Assembly: GCF_900239935.1 (NCBI RefSeq)
Contig: NZ_LT965928.1
Location: 2,497,520-2,561,519 of the forward strand
DNA length: 64,000 nt
Direction of reading: 5' to 3'
DNA from: Pseudoalteromonas carrageenovora IAM 12662
Lineage (GTDB): Bacteria; Pseudomonadota; Gammaproteobacteria; Enterobacterales; Alteromonadaceae
How positions within the stretch are numbered: the first letter of the stretch is position 1; each line of letters starts with the position of its first letter. The translations under genes were made by a program, and so were the position numbers. A model generated the notes under the pieces. It saw nothing but the letters and a program-made list of their open reading frames with translations, made no database searches and was not told where the DNA came from. Below, piece after piece: positions 39,484 to 48,522 of the stretch.

Positions 39484-39856
39484 ATGGATCTGTGTATTAC
39501 TGATCTTCCCAAGCCCTTGGCTTTTAAAAGCACAAGAGCCACCAGAAGCACTTATAGCATTGCCCGATACCTGCGTTGCGCTGCGCGAAGGGCGTAATTG
39601 CTATGCTGATGTTACACTCACGTGGGAGCAACCTGTAATTGGTAATTACTGTCTGCGTGATGCAACATCAAAGTACATAATGCAATGTTGGCTCAAACAG
39701 CAAAGCGGCACTTTTAATTATGCTTTTGACTCACAGCAAAGCATTTCATTTGAACTATTTGATAGCAATACAGCTAAAGTCATCAGCACAGCAGAAGTAA
39801 AGCTACAATGGGTTTATCAAAACAGACAAAAAAAACGTCGCTGGCGACTATTTTAA
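39473..39856 (+). CDS. DUF3019-family secreted protein (module 1)
   Basis: A 127-residue protein with a signal peptide (cleavage probably after LLKA). The mature part carries four cysteines spaced C-x8-C-x16-C-x11-C, conserved with its paralogue at 49230, and the WLKQQSGTFNY segment. It probably forms a small disulfide-bonded beta-sandwich. The C-terminus is very basic and aromatic (KKRRWRLF). Its start overlaps the end of the MipA gene, and the regulator gene follows 24 bp later. The family has no established function. Periplasmic partner or signal modulator of the neighbouring kinase is an inference. Confidence 0.82.
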   Translation: MYFRWICVLLIFPSPWLLKAQEPPEALIALPDTCVALREGRNCYADVTLTWEQPVIGNYCLRDATSKYIMQCWLKQQSGTFNYAFDSQQSISFELFDSNTAKVISTAEVKLQWVYQNRQKKRRWRLF

Positions 39857-39880
39857 TACCACTTGTTCTAAGGATATTTT

Positions 39881-40585
39881 ATGGATAACTACGGCACCAT
39901 TTTACTTGTTGAAGACGATGTATCGCTTGCCCAGTGGGTAGCTGAGTATTTAACAGAGCAAGGCTACACTACTCATGTTTGTCATCGGGGTGACGAAGTT
40001 GTTAGCCAAGTAAAAACATTGAACCCTAATATAGTGCTGCTTGATATTATGCTTCCAGGACAAGATGGCATTAGTGTTTGCAGAGAGCTTCGCAGTTTTT
40101 ATAGCGCACCTATTATAATGCTCACCGCACGCGATGAAGAAATGGATGAAGTCATAGGCCTCGAAGTCGGTGCGAGCGATTACATAATGAAACCTGTTCG
40201 CCCGCGTGCCTTATTAGCACGAATCAAAGCCGCGCTGCGCCAAAACAATGAACCTAATACGCCACAGGTTAACGAAAGCCGTATTCAAGTCGGTGCGCTT
40301 AGTATTAATACCGAATCAAGAAATGTAACCCTTAATGAGCAAGATATAAACATATCAAGCGCCGAGTATTTATTACTACATTACCTAGCAAGTAATGCAG
40401 GCCAAGTTGTATCACGCGATGCTGTATTTAAAGCAACTAAAGGCAGAGAGTACGACGGACTTGATAGAAGTGTTGATGTGCTTATATCTGCACTTCGTAA
40501 AAAATTTAATGATGACTCACAAAACCCAGAAAAAATAAAAACTATTTGGGGCCGTGGCTATTTACTTGTTTCTACTGCGTGGTAA
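39881..40585 (+). CDS. OmpR/RstA-type response regulator (module 1)
   Basis: A 234-residue two-domain regulator. The receiver domain has the acidic pair E-D-D near residues 11-13, phospho-acceptor Asp55 in VLLDIMLPGQDG, and the conserved lysine in SDYIMKPVRP. The winged-helix DNA-binding domain occupies about 135-232 (SSAEYLLLHYLASNAGQVVSRDAV, YDGLDRSVDVLISALRKKF, IKTIWGRGYLL). The GREYDGLDR stretch resembles RstA. An AAGGAT ribosome site precedes the ATG. The cognate kinase gene begins 15 bp downstream. Confidence 0.95.
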   Translation: MDNYGTILLVEDDVSLAQWVAEYLTEQGYTTHVCHRGDEVVSQVKTLNPNIVLLDIMLPGQDGISVCRELRSFYSAPIIMLTARDEEMDEVIGLEVGASDYIMKPVRPRALLARIKAALRQNNEPNTPQVNESRIQVGALSINTESRNVTLNEQDINISSAEYLLLHYLASNAGQVVSRDAVFKATKGREYDGLDRSVDVLISALRKKFNDDSQNPEKIKTIWGRGYLLVSTAW

Positions 40586-40600
40586 TAAAGTGATAAATAA

Positions 40601-41893
40601 ATGAAAAAGTTTTATATATCACTCCTAGGCAGTGCACTGTTATCTATTGTGGTTTTAGGCTGGCTTATTGATGCATTTAGCCAGCGCGCACATACGCCAC
40701 AAGATGAGTTTAGCCAACAAAGTAAAATGATTACTGGTTTTAGTAAGCAGCTCGCCAACATTCCTACACCAGAGCGCAGCAGCTATGTAAAACAACTTGC
40801 CCAAGAGTTTGATATTTTAATTGATTACAAACCTAACGAGTCGTTAGCCTTACCGCCATCACTATTATTACAAATGCACACCCCAGATGGTCTGATTTTA
40901 GAAGATCAGCAAGGCTTTTATATGCTTTACAGCAGTGAAATACTAAACCCTTTTCATTTATCTATGCGCTTAGATAAACACTCTGATGGCGAGCAACGTA
41001 ATGACATAATGCTAACACTGCTATTTTATGCAGGCTTGTGTGTATTTATGGGCTTTATTATTGCCCCTTTAGCAAAACGTTTAACTGTATTAAACGAGGC
41101 TGCCAAAAAATTTGCATCCGGTAACGTTCAAGCCCGTATAAAAGTGTCGCACTTTACTTATATAAAAGATGTTGAGCTCACCTTTAATCGCATGGCGAGT
41201 CAGATAGAAAAGCTCGTCGCCGAAAATAAATTAATGGCCTCAAGCTTATCTCACGATATACGCACTCCTATAGCCTGCCTTCGATTTGGATTAGATGCCG
41301 CGCTTGATAGCCATGATGAGCATAAAATAAAGCAATATTTAGCACGAATGGAAAACGATTTGGATCATATGGAGTCTATGCTGAGCAGTTATTTAGCGTT
41401 TGCAACACTTGAGCAAAATGCTAATAAACTGACCTACTCTTCAACAAATATTAAACCATACCTTGAAGATATTTTAGTACAGCTTGCGCCAAAGCTTGAA
41501 TCGCAAATGCTAAGTGTGCAGCTTAACAGTAGCGACGATTTAATAAGTGCCGATCTTCATTGGCTTGCACGTGCCATTACAAACTTATTAACGAATGCCT
41601 GCGATTTTGCGAGTCAATATATTTACTTAAGCGCAAAATTACACGAGCAACAGCTTATAATTACCGTAGAAGATGATGGCCCGGGAATCGCCCGTGAAAA
41701 CTTTAATAATGTATTTAGCCCATTTTTTAGAGAAGAAGATCACCGTAATAGAGCCGATAAAAGTTATGGTCTTGGTTTGGCCATAGTTGCCAAAGTAGCT
41801 GATTGGCATCACGGTAATGTTAAAGTCACTAAAAGTAACCAACTAGGTGGGGCTTGTTTTACCCTCACTATTGCTCAGCATTACAATCCGTAA
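40601..41893 (+). CDS. Sensor histidine kinase (module 1)
   Basis: A 430-residue membrane kinase, RstB/OmpR-partner type. A membrane helix at about residues 5-24, a periplasmic sensor of about 115 residues, and a second helix near 140-162 precede a HAMP linker. The phospho-acceptor histidine is near residue 217 in SLSHDIRTPIACLRF. The ATPase domain shows N-box NLLTNACDFA, G1 EDDGPGIA and G2 YGLGLAIVAKVADWHHG. It is coupled to the regulator gene 15 bp upstream. The periplasmic sensor matches no domain I recognise. Confidence 0.93.
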   Translation: MKKFYISLLGSALLSIVVLGWLIDAFSQRAHTPQDEFSQQSKMITGFSKQLANIPTPERSSYVKQLAQEFDILIDYKPNESLALPPSLLLQMHTPDGLILEDQQGFYMLYSSEILNPFHLSMRLDKHSDGEQRNDIMLTLLFYAGLCVFMGFIIAPLAKRLTVLNEAAKKFASGNVQARIKVSHFTYIKDVELTFNRMASQIEKLVAENKLMASSLSHDIRTPIACLRFGLDAALDSHDEHKIKQYLARMENDLDHMESMLSSYLAFATLEQNANKLTYSSTNIKPYLEDILVQLAPKLESQMLSVQLNSSDDLISADLHWLARAITNLLTNACDFASQYIYLSAKLHEQQLIITVEDDGPGIARENFNNVFSPFFREEDHRNRADKSYGLGLAIVAKVADWHHGNVKVTKSNQLGGACFTLTIAQHYNP

Positions 41894-42097
41894 AGCAATA
41901 GTTACAGAATAAAGTTAACAATTATTAAACAAAATCAACTCGTTATTTTAAACGACTCGATAACAATAAATAAAATTGATGGTTAATACATACACTCGAC
42001 TTATTAAATTGTGCTAAATCAGCAAATAAGCACTTTTTATTTATTTACATTTCCAGTAGATTGTCAGCGCCGTCACACAATAGAGAAGTACAATAAT

Positions 42098-43453
42098 ATG
42101 AGCGCAGTTAGAGGCGAGTTTAGCTCTCGCTTTGGTTTTATTATGGCCGCCGCCGGTTCTGCCGTTGGTTTGGGCAATATATGGGGATTCCCCACACAAA
42201 CAGCAAGTAATGGCGGTGCTGCATTCTTAGTCGCTTATTTAGTGCTTGCTTTCTTTTTGGCCTACCCTGCCTTAATGGCAGAGCTGATGATCGGCCGTCA
42301 CGGTCAAGCTAATGCAGTGTCATCACTTAAAAAAATATCGAGTAAACCTTGGCAAAAGCGTTTTGCTTTTACTGTTGGTTTTGGTGGTATTTTATGTGCA
42401 GGCTTTATTTTAAGTTTTTACGCTATTGTTGCAGGCTGGATGCTCAGTGCTACCGCTGAACCCATAGCCACTTTAGTCGGCGCCGACACAGCATCGACAT
42501 GGCTAAGCGAGCAATCACTTACTAGAAACATTATATTTACTCTAGTATTTATTGCTTTAACTGTCGCTATTATCAGTCGAGGCGTAGAAAACGGCATCGA
42601 AAAATGGTCTAAACGATTAATGCCCGCCCTGTTAGGTATTTTATTTGCACTTATCGCCTATGTAATGACACAAGATGGTGCTATGGAAGGTTTAAAAGCA
42701 TATTTAGTTCCAGACTTTTCATCTATTTTTGACGCACAGCTATTAGTAAGTGCACTAGGCCAAGCTTTCTTCTCATTATCGCTAGGCACTAGTGTAATGA
42801 TTATTTATGGCTCATATATTAGCAAAAAAGAAAATCTGGTTTCTTTAGGTGCTTATGTAACGCTTATTGATGTATTTATCGCTTTTGTTGCAGGCTTACT
42901 GATCATTCCAGCCATGTACGTGGCACAAGCACAAGGTGTTGAAATATTTTCAGCATCAACAGGTAAATTACTCTCTGAAGATACATTAGTGTTTCAAGTA
43001 CTCCCCGCTTTATTTGACGGTATGGGCGGCGTAGGTTTATTTGTAGGCTTTGCATTTTTTGCGTTAATGAGTATTGCCGCATTAACCTCATCTATTTCAA
43101 TGTTAGAAGCACCTGTGTCATACACTGTTGAGCGCTTTGCGATGAAACGCGTTCAAGCAACTTGGTTAATTGGAGCACTCATTGCAATTGTTAGTATTAC
43201 TATTGTTTGCAACCTTGGTAGCTTATTTGGTTTAGTGATCACCTTAACGACTAAAGTAGCACAGCCATTGCTTGGCCTAATGTGCTGTATTTTTGTTGGT
43301 TGGATTTGGTATAGAGGCTCACTACTTAAAGCAATACAAGAAGGTAACCCTGAGGTCCATAACACTTTATTTTGGAAAGTATGGCCTTGGTACACTAAGT
43401 TTGTGTGCCCGCTGGCAATTGGCATGGTGTTTTTACACTCTTTGCTAAGCTAA
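42098..43453 (+). CDS. Sodium-dependent transporter of the neurotransmitter:sodium symporter family
   Basis: A 451-residue inner-membrane symporter with 11-12 hydrophobic segments. The start MSAVRGEFSSRFGFIMAAAGSAVGLGNIWGFP is chosen because the broken first helix GSAVGLGNIW, which binds sodium and substrate, is then near the N-terminus, and GAGAAG-like GAGAAGT spacing upstream gives a ribosome site; the frame runs 87 bp further up without family similarity. Family members (LeuT, TnaT, MhsT) import amino acids with sodium. The specificity cannot be assigned. It is a single gene with its own terminator. Confidence 0.93.
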   Translation: MSAVRGEFSSRFGFIMAAAGSAVGLGNIWGFPTQTASNGGAAFLVAYLVLAFFLAYPALMAELMIGRHGQANAVSSLKKISSKPWQKRFAFTVGFGGILCAGFILSFYAIVAGWMLSATAEPIATLVGADTASTWLSEQSLTRNIIFTLVFIALTVAIISRGVENGIEKWSKRLMPALLGILFALIAYVMTQDGAMEGLKAYLVPDFSSIFDAQLLVSALGQAFFSLSLGTSVMIIYGSYISKKENLVSLGAYVTLIDVFIAFVAGLLIIPAMYVAQAQGVEIFSASTGKLLSEDTLVFQVLPALFDGMGGVGLFVGFAFFALMSIAALTSSISMLEAPVSYTVERFAMKRVQATWLIGALIAIVSITIVCNLGSLFGLVITLTTKVAQPLLGLMCCIFVGWIWYRGSLLKAIQEGNPEVHNTLFWKVWPWYTKFVCPLAIGMVFLHSLLS

Positions 43454-43464
43454 GCTTAAAATAT

Positions 43465-43488
43465 AAAAGCTCACATTTGTGAGCTTTT
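43465..43488. terminator. Terminator after the sodium symporter gene
   Basis: Stem aaaagctcac / gtgagctttt with loop attt, between converging genes, flanked by A and T runs. Confidence 0.82.
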
Positions 43489-43502
43489 ATATGTGTACTG
43501 AT

Positions 43503-43949
43503 TTATAACACTTTTAGAATCATATCTTGATGGGCAATACCGTCTTCTAAGTATTCATTACCATAATCTTCAAAACCAAAAGAGCGATAAAACTCAAGTA
43601 AGTAAGTTTGAGCGCCAATATAAATATCACGCTCAGGCCAGTGCCTCTTACAACAATTTATAGCCTCGTTAACAAGCAGCGTAGCTTGCCCTTTTCCACG
43701 CGCACTTTCACTGACAAGTACTCGCCCTATTGCACTGTAGTGTTTATTTTTTTCGTAGCAACGCGCATAGCTATGTAACTGATCATTATAAAGTGTATAT
43801 AAGTGCATAGTATTCGCAGCAATATCTACATCATCTAGCTCGGGATAAGGACATTGTTGCTCCACTACAAATACATCAATACGCCCACGAATTATTGTAA
43901 AAAGAGTACGAGAGTCAAGAGAGTCGAACGGTTCGCATTTAAACGTCAT
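43503..43949 (-). CDS. elaA: GNAT-family N-acetyltransferase ElaA
   Basis: A 148-residue GNAT protein. The N-terminus has the ElaA signature FTIIRGRIDVFVVEQQCPYPELDDVD. The acetyl-CoA site lies in IGRVLVSESARGKGQATLLV (R/Q-x-x-G-x-G/A). YLLEFYRSFGFEDYGNEYLEDGIAHQDM is also typical. The natural acceptor of ElaA is unknown. A strong terminator (43967-43990) lies upstream, so it must be transcribed from its own short promoter region or by read-through. Confidence 0.92.
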   Translation of the reverse strand: MTFKCEPFDSLDSRTLFTIIRGRIDVFVVEQQCPYPELDDVDIAANTMHLYTLYNDQLHSYARCYEKNKHYSAIGRVLVSESARGKGQATLLVNEAINCCKRHWPERDIYIGAQTYLLEFYRSFGFEDYGNEYLEDGIAHQDMILKVL

Positions 43950-43966
43950 ATAAAATCCTGTAACAA

Positions 43967-43990
43967 AAAACCCAGCCTTGGCTGGGTTTT
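43967..43990 (-). terminator. Terminator after the Spo0M-like gene
   Basis: Perfect 10-bp stem aaaacccagc / gctgggtttt with loop cttg, followed by TTTTTT on the minus strand. Confidence 0.87.
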
Positions 43991-44009
43991 ACTAAACTAC
44001 GCTCTACTA

Positions 44010-44753
44010 TCAAGTAAATAAGCGCTCTAGTTGGTCGCACAACTGCGACAAATTAACATGGTCATGCTCTATAGTTAAATCTACATAACCATCGCTTCTA
44101 AAGGCTCTATCAAGCTCTATCAGCACGTGAGTTTTATGTGCCTCAGGAACAAACGACAGCTCAATTTCTTGAAGCCCAAATAAGCTGCGGCTATTTGGTT
44201 TGTATTCAAGTTCTTGATAACAGCCTGACAGAGACTGAAAAGTAGATGCACGTAAATGACCCTTTTCAACATCCGCTTTCATCAAGCTGAATCCTAGTTT
44301 ATCCATTGCCTGCATGCATGTTTTAACGGCTTCATTAGGATAAATGTGTAAATGGTCTTTATCTGTAGGATCAAGTGCTAAATCAATATCTAAGCCTGTT
44401 TCAATCCATACATGAGATTGGTTGTAACCCGCGTTAATTTCAGTAATTGGTGTTTCAGGGTGAAGACGAGCTTCAAAAGGAATGCTTTTTACTTCACCAG
44501 GTTCAATAGACCCTATGTCAGTAATGCGCCACTGATCGATTACATGATTAGTAAAATAATCGCCATCATCACCGGCCACTTTTACACGGGTCATTAATAA
44601 TAAATCTAAACCTGCAATCTCTTGGCTTACATCACCCGCTGTAATAACTATTTGCGCGTTAAAAAGCTGACCTGGTTGTAAGTGCTCAGTTTCTAAAATA
44701 GTGTCTACTTTCGCAGCACCAATACCCACTGACGCTAAAATCTTTTTAAACAT
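44010..44753 (-). CDS. Spo0M-like (SpoOM family) protein
   Basis: A 247-residue cytosolic protein with the arrestin-like family N-terminus (MFKKILASVGIGAAKVDTILETEHLQPGQLFNAQIVITAG) and a second domain from about residue 130. Bacillus Spo0M affects sporulation and cytoskeletal organisation. Gammaproteobacterial members have no settled role. The organism suggested here does not sporulate, so the name is historical only. A GGAGAAA ribosome site precedes the ATG. It forms a single transcription unit with a strong terminator. Confidence 0.88.
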   Translation of the reverse strand: MFKKILASVGIGAAKVDTILETEHLQPGQLFNAQIVITAGDVSQEIAGLDLLLMTRVKVAGDDGDYFTNHVIDQWRITDIGSIEPGEVKSIPFEARLHPETPITEINAGYNQSHVWIETGLDIDLALDPTDKDHLHIYPNEAVKTCMQAMDKLGFSLMKADVEKGHLRASTFQSLSGCYQELEYKPNSRSLFGLQEIELSFVPEAHKTHVLIELDRAFRSDGYVDLTIEHDHVNLSQLCDQLERLFT

Positions 44754-44992
44754 ATATTTCTCCTTAAGCTGAGCGACTGTATTTTTTGCTCATGCTTAAA
44801 CTCCTTCGTTAAAGCATCTTAACCATATTTAAAAGCCAATGTCAGTGAAAAAATGTTATTTACATGCTATTTACGATTAAATACGTGTTTAATGTGCATT
44901 TTTTATACGTAACTGAGCAAGTAATTGATTAAACGCGCTCATTTTTAGCACTATTTTTATTTTCAATGGTATAAATTTTTCGTTACACTGCA

Positions 44993-46594
44993 ATGCCAAA
45001 TGAAGTGATATTAAGAATTATGGAACTAATCTATTTTGCCGCCGCATTTGTATGTGGCTTTGCCGTTTATCAGTTAAAACTTCCTCCACTAATTGGCTTT
45101 TTACTGGCTGGTTTTGCTTTAAATTTATCAGGCTACAAAAGTACTGAACTACTGGACACAATTGCGGCACTTGGCGTAACACTTCTTCTTTTTAGTATTG
45201 GCTTAAAACTTAAAGTACACAGCTTAGTAAAACCCCAGGTATGGGCGCCTGCGACCTTACATATAATTTTTAGTAGCGCATTATTTAGTGGCTTTATGCT
45301 ATTGCTTGGTGTGTTTGCAGTACCTATGTTTGTTGACTTAAGCTGGCAAAGTGCTTTATTAGTTGGCTTTGCTCTTAGCTTTTCAAGCACTGTTTTTGCA
45401 GTAAAAGTGCTTGAAGAGCGCGGAGAAATGGCAAGCTTACACGGTAAAATAGCCATTGGTATTTTAGTAATGCAAGATATTTTCGCGGTTATATTTTTAG
45501 CAATAAGCACAGGGAAAGTACCAAATTTATGGGCTATTGCTTTAATAATTGCCTTGCCTTTACTTAGACCCGTAATGTACGGCGTATTAAACCGCTCAAA
45601 GCATGGTGAGCTACTACCTTTATTTGGGTTCTTTTTCGCACTCGTTGCTGGCTATCATGCTTTTGAATTTGCAGGCCTAAAAGGCGATTTAGGTGCACTA
45701 ATAATTGGGATGATGTTTGCCCCGCATAAAAAAGCAGGCGAGTTATCAAAGTCCTTACTCAACTTAAAAGATATATTATTGGTTGGTTTTTTCTTAAGTA
45801 TTGGCTTAAATGCAGAGCTTACGGGTAATTCTTTAATTGTTGCAATAATACTTATTTTGGTACTACCAATTAAAGCAGGCCTTTATTATGTGTTTACTAA
45901 TTTATTTAAACTGCGTGCACGCACCTCTTTACTAACTACATTTAGCTTATCTAACTACAGCGAATTTGGCTTAATTGTATGTGCTGTGGCAGCAACTACC
46001 GGCATGATCACCTCTGAATGGCTGGCAGTGATGGCAATTGCAGTGTCTATTACGTTTGTTATCGCTTCGCCTTTGAATAAACGCTCAAACGAGTTGTACG
46101 TAAAAATAGAGCATTGGCTATTGAAGTTTGAAAGTAAAACACGTTTGGCCGAAGAGCTACCGGTTAACCTAAATAACACTAAAATAGTTATTTTTGGCAT
46201 GGGCCGTATAGGTACCGGTGCGTATGAAACAATAAATGCTACGCACCCAAATGTTGTTGCAGGTATTGATATAAAGCCAGAAGTGGTAGATAAACACGTT
46301 AAAAGAGGAAGAAATGTACTCATTGCCGATGCAACAGACCCTGATTTTTGGCAACGAGTGAATCACTCACACGTTGAAATGGTTATGCTTGCAATGCCCA
46401 AGCATATGCAAAATATTTTTGCATTAGAGCAACTTCAGGCTTCTGGCTACAAAGGCCAAGTTACCGCCATTGCAAACTATCCCGACCAGCAAAAAGAACT
46501 CGAAGAAATGGGTGTGCATTCTACTTATAACTTTTACCTAGAGGCTGGTAGTGGTTTTGCTGAACACGTTAAACAAGAGCTATTTAACGAATAA
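44993..46594 (+). CDS. Kef/CPA2-type monovalent cation:proton antiporter with RCK_N domain
   Basis: A 533-residue inner-membrane protein with about 12 hydrophobic segments in residues 10-385 (sodium/hydrogen exchanger fold, e.g. LPPLIGFLLAGFALNLSGY, ALSFSSTVFAVKVLEERGE, GALIIGMMFAPHKKAGEL). A cytosolic nucleotide-binding RCK_N domain follows from about 395 (IVIFGMGRIGTGAYETI), with a normal dinucleotide GxGxxG. No C-terminal TrkA_C domain is present. An ATG at 45020 (MELIYFAAAF) is an alternative start nine residues later. Such proteins exchange potassium or sodium for protons. The specific ion is not determinable. Confidence 0.92.
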   Translation: MPNEVILRIMELIYFAAAFVCGFAVYQLKLPPLIGFLLAGFALNLSGYKSTELLDTIAALGVTLLLFSIGLKLKVHSLVKPQVWAPATLHIIFSSALFSGFMLLLGVFAVPMFVDLSWQSALLVGFALSFSSTVFAVKVLEERGEMASLHGKIAIGILVMQDIFAVIFLAISTGKVPNLWAIALIIALPLLRPVMYGVLNRSKHGELLPLFGFFFALVAGYHAFEFAGLKGDLGALIIGMMFAPHKKAGELSKSLLNLKDILLVGFFLSIGLNAELTGNSLIVAIILILVLPIKAGLYYVFTNLFKLRARTSLLTTFSLSNYSEFGLIVCAVAATTGMITSEWLAVMAIAVSITFVIASPLNKRSNELYVKIEHWLLKFESKTRLAEELPVNLNNTKIVIFGMGRIGTGAYETINATHPNVVAGIDIKPEVVDKHVKRGRNVLIADATDPDFWQRVNHSHVEMVMLAMPKHMQNIFALEQLQASGYKGQVTAIANYPDQQKELEEMGVHSTYNFYLEAGSGFAEHVKQELFNE

Positions 46595-46613
46595 ATCGTA
46601 TTTGATAACGCTA

Positions 46614-46650
46614 ACTAATAACAAAGAACGTAGTTCTTTGTTATTAGTTT
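46614..46650 (+). terminator. Terminator after the Kef-type antiporter
   Basis: Long stem, actaataacaaagaac with gttctttgttattagt, loop gta, followed by T-rich sequence. Confidence 0.83.
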
Positions 46651-46819
46651 TAAAATAAAAACCCATTCTATTTACATTCCTTTACAAGCCTACTCACCAC
46701 TGCAATAAAAAACAGGTAGACTAGCCGTGTTGGTTAAATAAGAACCCATGTTAAAAATAATAACGTAATTAGACTCCAGCTAATTAACGTTTTACAAGGG
46801 TTATATTTACCAACATAAA

Positions 46820-46888
46820 TTCTTAAGTTAGAGGGCCTACTCCCTCGCTCAATAGGCTGTTTCTTGCCCGTCACAGCCTATTTTATCT
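46820..46888 (+). ncRNA. Candidate small RNA with 3' terminator hairpin
   Basis: A 5-bp hairpin gaggg-cctact-ccctc (46831-46846) is followed by a perfect 10-bp stem aataggctgt / acagcctatt (46851-46860 and 46873-46882) with a 12-base loop and TTTT-A-T tail. The pair is orphaned from any upstream gene, since the antiporter already has its own terminator. The 5' end is a guess. An attenuator in the leader of the DUF3820 gene is the main alternative. Confidence 0.35.
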
Positions 46889-46937
46889 CTCTAAAATCCC
46901 TTACACTTAACTACGCATAAATATTTAAGTTATCTAT

Positions 46938-47153
46938 ATGGATCCAAAACAACTCAAAATAGCAATCAACACAATAATGCCTTTTGGAAAATATGCAGGT
47001 CGTCCTTTATTGTTACTACCCGAGCCCTATTTGGTTTGGTTTAAGCAACAAGGATTCCCCGACACAAAACTCGACAGCCAATTAGCGATGATGTATGAAG
47101 TAAAATTAAATGGGCTTGAGCAAATGCTTATGCCATTGCTTGAAAAAAAATAA
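46938..47153 (+). CDS. DUF3820-family small protein
   Basis: A 71-residue cytosolic protein, MDPKQLKIAINTIMPFGKYAGRPLLLLPEPYLVWFKQQGFPDTKL, that matches the DUF3820 family (the PFGKYKG-P...LP..Y..W pattern). The same motif occurs in exonuclease-associated proteins and in a proposed quorum-sensing-regulated factor of other gammaproteobacteria. The function is unknown. It is a single gene followed by a bidirectional terminator. Confidence 0.85.
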   Translation: MDPKQLKIAINTIMPFGKYAGRPLLLLPEPYLVWFKQQGFPDTKLDSQLAMMYEVKLNGLEQMLMPLLEKK

Positions 47154-47227
47154 ATTAATTGAGAACTTTTTTGAAGGTAGCCGGTCTATTTAATTGCTAC
47201 TTGTTGATTTTGGTTTTTAACCACAAA

Positions 47228-47252
47228 AATGCGCCTCTCGGCGCTTTTTTTA
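47228..47252. terminator. Bidirectional terminator between DUF3820 gene and module 2 kinase
   Basis: Stem gcgcc / ggcgc with loop tctc (47231-47244) between an A-run and a T-run; it ends on the kinase stop codon. Confidence 0.8.
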
Positions 47253-48497
47253 TGTCTTGAATTTAAGCGGTAAACACACAATAAATTTAGCACCACCTAA
47301 GGCTGAGCTTTCTACTTTACACTCACCTTGGTGCCAATGAATAATTTTAGCAACTATAGCAAGCCCTAAGCCAAAACCACCAGTATCCTTTGCTCTGCTT
47401 TTATCTAATCGGGTAAAAGGTTTGAATACGCTTTCTCGCTCAGTGGGAGTAATCCCTTCTCCATCGTCTTCAACGATAAGTAAAATATGATTTTTTTCAG
47501 TTAAAAGAGAAATCTTAACCTGTGAATACGTATACTTTAAGGCATTTCCTATTAAGTTTTGTAAAGCTCTCGACATGAAGTGGCTATCGCAGTCGTAATA
47601 AAATTTATCAGGAAAGTCCGTAGAAAGATTTATCTGCGTTTCAAAGTTTAGCTTTTCAACAACCGTTTTTATCAAACCCACTAAATCACAATTTACTGGC
47701 TTAATGCTTGGTTGCTGTGAGTCTAAGCGTGCGTACTCAAGCATCTCAGAAACTAAAGATTCAAGCTCGCTAATATCGGTTTGCATATTTGCCAGATACT
47801 TCTCACCCTTTTCATTAAGTAGCTGCTCTTGCAGCATAACAATGGCAAACTTTAAACGCGCCAATGGCGTTCTAAATTCATGCGATACAGAAGAAGTAAG
47901 CTCTTGTTGCGCACTAAGTAAAAACTCAATACGCTGCTGCATTACTTTTAATGTATCGGTAATTGGCAAAAAAAATGATTTTGATGTGTCATTTAAGTCA
48001 AAGTCTTGTAAGCCTTCAACAGCTTCACAGGCTTTACTTAGTTTTGTAAAATCGCGCCACAATAAAAAGCTCCAAAGCCCTACCGGTATTCCAACAATAA
48101 CGAGTAATAATAAATAAGGCCAAACAGATGATGCTTCTGGTGTTAAAACACCTACAGGCCCAACCTGCAGTAATGCATTATTGCCAAGCTCTACATACCA
48201 TACAATGCGCTGCTGCTTATCGTACAAGTATAAGTAATGATTTTGTTTAAGTTGTGTTTGTTGCTTTTGAGGAAGTATTAAGTCACGTCTGGCAATAACT
48301 TTACTTTCAAAGTTATGCTTGAGCTGTTGAAGACCGTTGGGGGTTTGTGAGAGCAACCAGAGCGATTGCCCAAACTCGTCATCTAATAGAACTTGCTGCT
48401 GCGACTCTTCATAGGGCCACAGCTGCTCAATAACACCACTTACAACAAATAATGAAACAATGATATATAAGTATAAGCTGGTAAACAGTTTTCCCAT
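47250..48497 (-). CDS. Sensor histidine kinase (module 2)
   Basis: A 415-residue membrane kinase, paralogous to the one at 40601. Membrane helices lie at about residues 5-22 and 137-157 around a periplasmic sensor of about 115 residues. The phospho-acceptor histidine is near residue 206 in SSVSHEFRTPLARLKFAIVML. The ATPase domain shows N-box ALQNLIGNALKYTYS, G1 EDDGEGITP and G2 FGLGLAIVAKIIHWHQG. The membrane-proximal linker is shorter than in module 1. It lies 25 bp behind its regulator gene and is the last gene of the four-gene unit. Confidence 0.93.
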   Translation of the reverse strand: MGKLFTSLYLYIIVSLFVVSGVIEQLWPYEESQQQVLLDDEFGQSLWLLSQTPNGLQQLKHNFESKVIARRDLILPQKQQTQLKQNHYLYLYDKQQRIVWYVELGNNALLQVGPVGVLTPEASSVWPYLLLLVIVGIPVGLWSFLLWRDFTKLSKACEAVEGLQDFDLNDTSKSFFLPITDTLKVMQQRIEFLLSAQQELTSSVSHEFRTPLARLKFAIVMLQEQLLNEKGEKYLANMQTDISELESLVSEMLEYARLDSQQPSIKPVNCDLVGLIKTVVEKLNFETQINLSTDFPDKFYYDCDSHFMSRALQNLIGNALKYTYSQVKISLLTEKNHILLIVEDDGEGITPTERESVFKPFTRLDKSRAKDTGGFGLGLAIVAKIIHWHQGECKVESSALGGAKFIVCLPLKFKT

Positions 48498-48522
48498 GAA
48501 AGCCGATTAACCTTAAATAGTG

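Larger units (their letters stand above)
46595..46937. other. Intergenic region with two strong hairpins, possible small RNA
   Basis: A 343-bp stretch between the antiporter and the DUF3820 gene. It has the antiporter terminator at 46614-46650 and, further on, a GGG/CCC hairpin and an independent terminator-like hairpin (46851-46882) that no gene needs. Together these suggest a small transcript (listed separately). Confidence 0.5.
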
